Assembly (NCBI RefSeq): GCF_041687215.1
Contig: NZ_JAWLCI010000005.1
Span: forward strand, 62,001-126,000
DNA from: Mariniphaga sp041687215
GTDB taxonomy: Bacteria; Bacteroidota; Bacteroidia; Bacteroidales; Prolixibacteraceae
Reading direction: 5' to 3'
Length of the DNA stretch: 64,000 nucleotides
The position numbers and the translations under genes are program-made. This document shows, piece after piece, positions 59,566 to 64,000 of the stretch (positions within the stretch are counted from its first letter, which is position 1; each line of letters starts with the position of its first letter). The notes under the pieces are model-generated. The model made no database searches. It saw only the letters and a program-made list of their open reading frames with translations, and was not told the origin of the DNA.

Positions 59566-60846
59566 ATGGCTTCTAAATCAAATTTTTCAGTGGTTATTGA
59601 TGTGGGCACTTCAAAACTGGCAGCATTTGCCGGAATTAAAAACGAAGAGGGTAAAATAGAGATTTTGGCTGCCACAAAGTTACCCTCCAAAGGAATAAAA
59701 CGTGGTGTTGTGCTAAATATTGATGAAGCTGCAAATTCGGTTGAGCAGCTTCTGGAAGAAATTCTGCAACAGGTAGATGGAAAAATTAAAAAAGTTGACC
59801 TCGCGTATGCCGGGCAACCCATAAAAATTTTTGAATTTAAAAATTCACGACTGACTTCGGGCGAGGGAATGGTTACCCAGACCGATGTAGATGAATTGTT
59901 TCGCGAAGCAAAAAACATGGGGTTGGATGAAGATTTCAGGATTCTTCACATTATTCCGCAATCGTTTATTGTAGATGATGAACCAGCCGAACTAAATCCT
60001 GTTGGGGCAATTGGCCGGAAAATAGAAGCTACCTTTAAACTGATGGCAGTACCTGAAGTTTACATTGCAAATTTCAACCGGGTTTTAGATAAACTTGGGG
60101 TTGAACTGGGGGAAGTTACACTGGCTCCGATAGCTGCTGCCGAAGCTGCCTTAACTGAAGATGAAAAAGAACTTGGAGCTATTTTGCTTGATATTGGCGC
60201 AGGAACCACAAAACTAGCCGTTTTTCACGAGGGGATAATGATACATAGCGCGGTTATTCCCTTTGGCGGAAATGTAGTTACTCAAGATATTAAGGAAGGG
60301 TGCTCCATTCTTCCCAAATGGGCCGAACAGTTAAAAGTTCAGTATGGACAGGCGTTGGGCGATTTTGCCGATGAACGGAAAGTGGTTACTATTCCCGGAC
60401 ACAACGGATGGGAACCCAAAGAAATTTCGTTTAAAAGTCTGGCGTTTATCATTCAGGCCCGCATGGAAGAGATTATTGACAGTGTATATTTTCAGATTGA
60501 AAAATCGGGTATTGCCGATCAACTGGGTTCAGGAATTGTAATTTCAGGCGGAACTGCAGGTTTGAATAACCTGGTTTCGCTGGTGAAATTCCGCACCGGA
60601 ATGGATGCGCGGCTTGCATTTCCGGTAATCAGACCGGCAAACAAAACAAAAGATTTTGCTGATACAGATTATCTCACGGCACTTGGATTATTGAAAATGG
60701 CACTTGAGAAGGAAGAACCGGCACCTAAACCAAAAATAAAAAAAGAGAAACAGAAAAAGGAAGGCCGTTTAACTCCCTGGATTAAAGGAGTTGTGCAGGG
60801 TGTAATCGATTATATGGACGACGATGAGGATGTGGCATTCAATTAA
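59566..60846 (+). CDS. ftsA: Cell division protein FtsA
   Basis: Actin-like protein that ties FtsZ to the membrane, 426 residues. Phosphate loops VIDVGTSKLAAF and LLDIGAGTTKLAVF; GGTAGLNNLVSL near the end of the fold. The C-terminal amphipathic helix (TPWIKGVVQGVIDYM), preceded by a lysine-rich linker, is the membrane anchor. It precedes two ftsZ genes; only the second carries a recognisable FtsA-binding tail. Confidence 0.97.
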   Translation: MASKSNFSVVIDVGTSKLAAFAGIKNEEGKIEILAATKLPSKGIKRGVVLNIDEAANSVEQLLEEILQQVDGKIKKVDLAYAGQPIKIFEFKNSRLTSGEGMVTQTDVDELFREAKNMGLDEDFRILHIIPQSFIVDDEPAELNPVGAIGRKIEATFKLMAVPEVYIANFNRVLDKLGVELGEVTLAPIAAAEAALTEDEKELGAILLDIGAGTTKLAVFHEGIMIHSAVIPFGGNVVTQDIKEGCSILPKWAEQLKVQYGQALGDFADERKVVTIPGHNGWEPKEISFKSLAFIIQARMEEIIDSVYFQIEKSGIADQLGSGIVISGGTAGLNNLVSLVKFRTGMDARLAFPVIRPANKTKDFADTDYLTALGLLKMALEKEEPAPKPKIKKEKQKKEGRLTPWIKGVVQGVIDYMDDDEDVAFN

Positions 60847-60857
60847 ATAAAAACGAT

Positions 60858-62162
60858 ATGACCGAATTAGTAAATTTTCAATTTCCAAAATCTTCTTCTT
60901 CAATTATTAAAGTAATTGGAGTGGGTGGAGGTGGCTGCAACGCGGTCAATCATATGTTTGAGGAAGGAATTGCCGGTGTCGAATTTATTATTTGCAACAC
61001 CGATTCTCAGGCATTGGAGAACAGCCCGGTGCCTGTGAAAATTCAGTTGGGAGTTACGCTAACCGAAGGAAGAGGAGCCGGCAACATGCCTCAGATGGGC
61101 GAAGAAGCTGCTCGCGAGAATTACGAAGACATAAAGAATGCCCTGAAAGATAGCACTAAAATGCTTTTCATAACAGCCGGAATGGGAGGTGGAACCGGTA
61201 CCGGTGCGGCTCCCGTAATTGCCAGTCTGGCCCGCGAACTCGATATTCTGACCATTGCAGTGGTTACCGTTCCATCGCCAGCTGAAGGGAAAAAGCGGTT
61301 TGGCCAGGCTATGGAAGGAATAAAAAAACTGGGTGAATACGTGGACAGTATGCTGGTGGTGAGTAACCAACGGCTTCATAATATTTTTGGAGATTTGCCG
61401 GCACGCCAGGCATTTAAAATGGCCGATAATATTGTGGCAACTGCGGTAAAGGGCGTGGCCGAAATCATTACCCTGCACGGAAATGTAAATATAGATTTTA
61501 CCGATGTTTATACTGTGATGCACAATAGCAAGGTTTTTATTATGGGAACCGGCCTTGCAACAGGCGAAGGCCGCGCCATGAAAGCCGTGAATGATGCACT
61601 GGAATCGCCTTTGCTCGATAGCAATGATATTTATGGCACAAAAAATATTTTGCTCAATATTATTTCTGGGAAAGAAGAAATTACCATTGGTGAAATTGGA
61701 GAAATTATTGAAACTCTGCAGGAAAGGGCAGGGCAGGAGGCCGATATTATTTGGGGTAACGGGTACGACGAAAATCTGGGCGAAAAGGTTAGTGTAACCA
61801 TTCTGGCCACCGGATTCAAAACCAATCCGAACCAGTTGCTGCAACCCAGGGAAGAGCCTGAAAAATACAACCTGGAAAATTCAGCAGCAACTGATGAATT
61901 GGAAATTGAGCTGGAACCTGAACCCGAAGAGATGCTGGTGGAAGCCCATTTTGAAAATTCAAAAAAGCAAAATAACCCTGAACGGGAAGAACAGAAAAAG
62001 GAAAGTGGCAGGTGGGGTAGGAATTCGTTTCAACAAAAAAAGAAAGACAAAAAGAAAAAGAAGAAAGATACTGTTAACCAGGGAAATATTGACAACTGGT
62101 TTTATAAAAATTTTGGATTAAGTCGTTTGTTCGACGATGAAGATCAATCAATTGAAGGGTAG
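60858..62162 (+). CDS. ftsZ: FtsZ paralogue with atypical C-terminal tail (first copy)
   Basis: A 434-residue tubulin-like GTPase. The GTP signature GGGTGTGAAP and the synergy motif NIDFTDV are intact, so it should bind and hydrolyse GTP. It differs from its neighbour in several conserved places (VVTVPSPAEGKKR for the usual PFxxEGKRR, LVVSNQRL for LVINNERL). The conserved C-terminal peptide that binds FtsA is missing. Instead the tail has a lysine block (KKKDKKKKKKD) followed by NWFYKNFGLSRLFDDED, which could be a membrane-binding or other docking sequence. Not a pseudogene: full length and clean. Confidence 0.93.
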   Translation: MTELVNFQFPKSSSSIIKVIGVGGGGCNAVNHMFEEGIAGVEFIICNTDSQALENSPVPVKIQLGVTLTEGRGAGNMPQMGEEAARENYEDIKNALKDSTKMLFITAGMGGGTGTGAAPVIASLARELDILTIAVVTVPSPAEGKKRFGQAMEGIKKLGEYVDSMLVVSNQRLHNIFGDLPARQAFKMADNIVATAVKGVAEIITLHGNVNIDFTDVYTVMHNSKVFIMGTGLATGEGRAMKAVNDALESPLLDSNDIYGTKNILLNIISGKEEITIGEIGEIIETLQERAGQEADIIWGNGYDENLGEKVSVTILATGFKTNPNQLLQPREEPEKYNLENSAATDELEIELEPEPEEMLVEAHFENSKKQNNPEREEQKKESGRWGRNSFQQKKKDKKKKKKDTVNQGNIDNWFYKNFGLSRLFDDEDQSIEG

Positions 62163-62191
62163 AAAATTTAACCTGAAAAGACAACGATATA

Positions 62192-63583
62192 ATGGATAAT
62201 TTAGCAAATTTTAATTTTTCGGAAACCGCAGGTGCAGCAATAAAAGTAATTGGAGTAGGTGGCGGAGGAGGAAACGCTTTAAATCATATGTACAAGCAGG
62301 GAATCCGTGATGTGGATTTCGTTATTTGCAATACCGATGCTCAGGCGTTGGAAGCCAGTCCGGTGCCCATTAAAGTTCAGTTGGGATCGGCGCTTACTGA
62401 AGGCCGTGGCGCTGGAAACCGCCCTGAAGTTGGGAAACAGGCAGCCCTGGAAAACATTGAGGACGTAAAAAATGCCCTTGCCAACAACACAAAAATGGTG
62501 TTTGTTACTGCCGGAATGGGCGGAGGAACAGGCACTGGCGGGGCTCCGGTACTGGCCGAAGCTTGCAGTGCCCTTGGTTTTTTAACCGTGGGAATTGTTA
62601 CCATTCCGTTCAGAAATGAAGGTAAACGCCGCATAAAACAGGCCATTGACGGGATTGCAGAACTTGAAAATCACGTGGATGCATTGCTCGTTATTAATAA
62701 TGAACGCATTCGCGAAATGTACGGCGATTTTGGTATTTCAGAAGCCTTTTCAAAAGCTGATAATGTGCTGGCAACCGCAGCCAAAGGTATTGCCGAAATT
62801 ATTACAGTTCCCGGTTATATTAATGTAGATTTTGCCGATGTGGAAACCGTGATGCGAAAAAGCGGTCTGGCATTGATGGGAACCGGTGTTGCCAGCGGAA
62901 CAGATCGGGCAACTGAAGCTGTTGAACAGGCGCTGAATTCTCCTTTACTGAATAACAACGACATTCGCGGAGCAAAAAATATTCTGCTAAACATCACATC
63001 CGGAACGCATGAAGTAACCATGGATGAAGTAGGTAAAATTACTGATTACCTGCAAAATAAAGCTGGTTTCGAAGCAGATTTAATTTGGGGAAACGGAAAA
63101 GACGAGAGTCTTGGAGAAGAAATTTCTGTAACCTTGATTGCCACCGGATTCGGTAAAAGTTCAATTGCTGAAATTACTGGTGAACGGAAAATGGAAAAAG
63201 AAACCCACCAGCTAAATGTTGATGCTTCAGTAAAGGAAAAAAATGAACCTTCAGGTTTTATTTCAGAAAAAGAATCAGCTAAATCAGATCAAAAAACGTT
63301 CAGCTTTTCCGGTTCTGATGAAAACAACGATGATGATTTGGAATTTGAGGTACTTTACCCGAAAACCATAAAAGAACGGAAAAACAGCTCCGACAATACT
63401 AAAATGGATTTTTCGTCGGCGTCTGACGAGGATCTGGATGAACTGGAAAATATTCCGGCATATAAACGCAGGCAGTTGCGTATGAATGATCCGAAGTATA
63501 AAAAAAAATTCTCCAGCTATTCGGTAAACAGCGAAAACAAACTGACCGATAAAAATTCGTACCTTCACGGGCAGGTAGATTAA
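62192..63583 (+). CDS. ftsZ: Cell division protein FtsZ (second copy, canonical)
   Basis: A 463-residue FtsZ. GGGTGTGGAP, TIPFRNEGKRR, LVINNERIRE and NVDFADV agree with the Bacteroidota consensus. After an acidic linker the conserved C-terminal peptide is present (ENIPAYKRRQLRM), but it is followed by about 35 more residues (to HGQVD) where the family usually ends sooner. It begins 29 nt after the first copy. The more canonical sequence suggests this one builds the main Z ring. Confidence 0.96.
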   Translation: MDNLANFNFSETAGAAIKVIGVGGGGGNALNHMYKQGIRDVDFVICNTDAQALEASPVPIKVQLGSALTEGRGAGNRPEVGKQAALENIEDVKNALANNTKMVFVTAGMGGGTGTGGAPVLAEACSALGFLTVGIVTIPFRNEGKRRIKQAIDGIAELENHVDALLVINNERIREMYGDFGISEAFSKADNVLATAAKGIAEIITVPGYINVDFADVETVMRKSGLALMGTGVASGTDRATEAVEQALNSPLLNNNDIRGAKNILLNITSGTHEVTMDEVGKITDYLQNKAGFEADLIWGNGKDESLGEEISVTLIATGFGKSSIAEITGERKMEKETHQLNVDASVKEKNEPSGFISEKESAKSDQKTFSFSGSDENNDDDLEFEVLYPKTIKERKNSSDNTKMDFSSASDEDLDELENIPAYKRRQLRMNDPKYKKKFSSYSVNSENKLTDKNSYLHGQVD

Positions 63584-63595
63584 AAACGGAAAATT

Positions 63596-64000
63596 ATGTC
63601 ACTTTTTGAACAGATTAACGAAGACTTAAAAGCGGCTATGAAAGCCCGCGAGAAAGAGAAACTGGAAGCCTTACGCAACATTAAAAAGGTTATGATTGAA
63701 GCCCGCGCAGCCAAAGGCGCCGGCTCGGAATTAACCGATGATGAGTCGTTGAAAATAATTGCCAAACTGGCCAAACAAGGCACCGATTCTGCCATTATTT
63801 ACAAAGAACAGAACCGCGAAGAATTGTACAATCAGGAAATGGCCCAGGTTGCAGTTTACGAAACGTACCTTCCCGAAAAACTTTCGGACGAAGAGATTAC
63901 TAAAATAGTAAAATCGATTATTGAAAAAACTGGGGCTACCACAATGAAAGATATGGGAAAAGTGATGGGGTTGGCCTCGAAAGAACTTGCAGGAAAAGCA
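63596..64000 (+). CDS. GatB/YqeY domain protein (3' end outside the window)
   Basis: The first 135 residues of a YqeY-type protein (about 150 in full): SLFEQINEDLKAAMKAREKEK at the start, then KVMIEARAAKGAG and TYLPEKLSDEEI. The family resembles the tail of GatB of the amidotransferase that charges tRNA-Gln, but its role is unknown. It follows the second ftsZ by 12 nt, so it is probably transcribed with the dcw cluster. Confidence 0.93.
   Translation, partial: MSLFEQINEDLKAAMKAREKEKLEALRNIKKVMIEARAAKGAGSELTDDESLKIIAKLAKQGTDSAIIYKEQNREELYNQEMAQVAVYETYLPEKLSDEEITKIVKSIIEKTGATTMKDMGKVMGLASKELAGKA

Noticed and set aside
60858..62162. First ftsZ as a decaying duplicate
   Set aside because: Full length, with intact GTP-binding and synergy motifs and normal codon use; the different tail looks specialised.
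1..64000. tRNA, rRNA, CRISPR arrays, insertion sequences or prophage
   Set aside because: Reading both strands gave no cloverleaf with T-loop consensus, no rRNA-like block, no regular direct repeat array with spacers, and no transposase or integrase gene.

Overview
The window looks like a chromosomal segment of an anaerobic or facultatively anaerobic member of the Bacteroidota, most likely a marine or sediment Marinilabiliales/Prolixibacteraceae-type bacterium (inference). Evidence for the phylum: Bacteroidota-type promoters (TAnnTTTG -7 boxes, A-rich leaders with few Shine-Dalgarno sites), a DUF4494 gene, an arginine pathway with N-succinylornithine carbamoyltransferase, glycine-lipid acyltransferase genes and a Bacteroidota-style dcw cluster. 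I saw no rRNA, tRNA, CRISPR array or insertion sequence.

Layout. 1-6.3 kb: the 3' part of an ammonium channel, a DUF4494 gene, a giant probable pyrophosphate-type PEP carboxykinase and an unrecognised helical protein. 6.4-20.2 kb, minus strand: a long biosynthetic run transcribed from argR downwards (argR, a GNAT that is probably N-succinylglutamate synthase, argG, argC, argD, proC, proB, proA, argF', hisA, satD, a DUF3307 gene, hisF, hisIE). Two toxin-antitoxin modules sit inside it (MntA/HepT and RelE-type). A pair of ARG boxes spaced exactly 21 bp covers the argR promoter. Three 20-bp palindromes at exact 29-bp spacing cover the satD promoter. 20.2-24.7 kb, plus strand: carAB, divergent from argR, supplying carbamoyl phosphate. 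24.8-28.1 kb: a secreted double beta-propeller protein.

28.5-43.7 kb, plus strand: a sulfur-compound respiration island. Module A is a Tat-exported molybdopterin reductase of the polysulfide/thiosulfate type (PsrABC-like), two half-size YeeE/YedE sulfur transporters and a rhodanese-like protein. Module B is an octaheme cytochrome c, a cytochrome b, one half YedE, and a second YedE fused to a rhodanese-like domain. Between them is a translationally coupled operon with a TauE/SafE exporter and molybdenum cofactor genes (mobA, mobB-like, moeA, a compact moaA, moaC, MOSC-Mog fusion) that would serve the Mo enzyme. Both rhodanese-like proteins lack the active-site cysteine and both end in Gly-Gly-Cys. 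A near-identical 17-bp motif lies upstream of both modules. I regard this paired system, with a possible C-terminal-cysteine sulfur carrier, as the most interesting part of the window.

43.7-64 kb: a sigma-54-type response regulator without a DNA-binding domain, two acyltransferases that fit glycine-lipid synthesis (GlsB/GlsA), then the dcw cluster mraZ-rsmH-ftsL-ftsI-murE-mraY-murD-ftsW-murG-murC-ftsQ-ftsA. It ends with two tandem ftsZ genes, of which only the second keeps the FtsA-binding tail, and a yqeY gene cut by the window end. Four 10-bp direct repeats in front of mraZ fit its autoregulatory operator.
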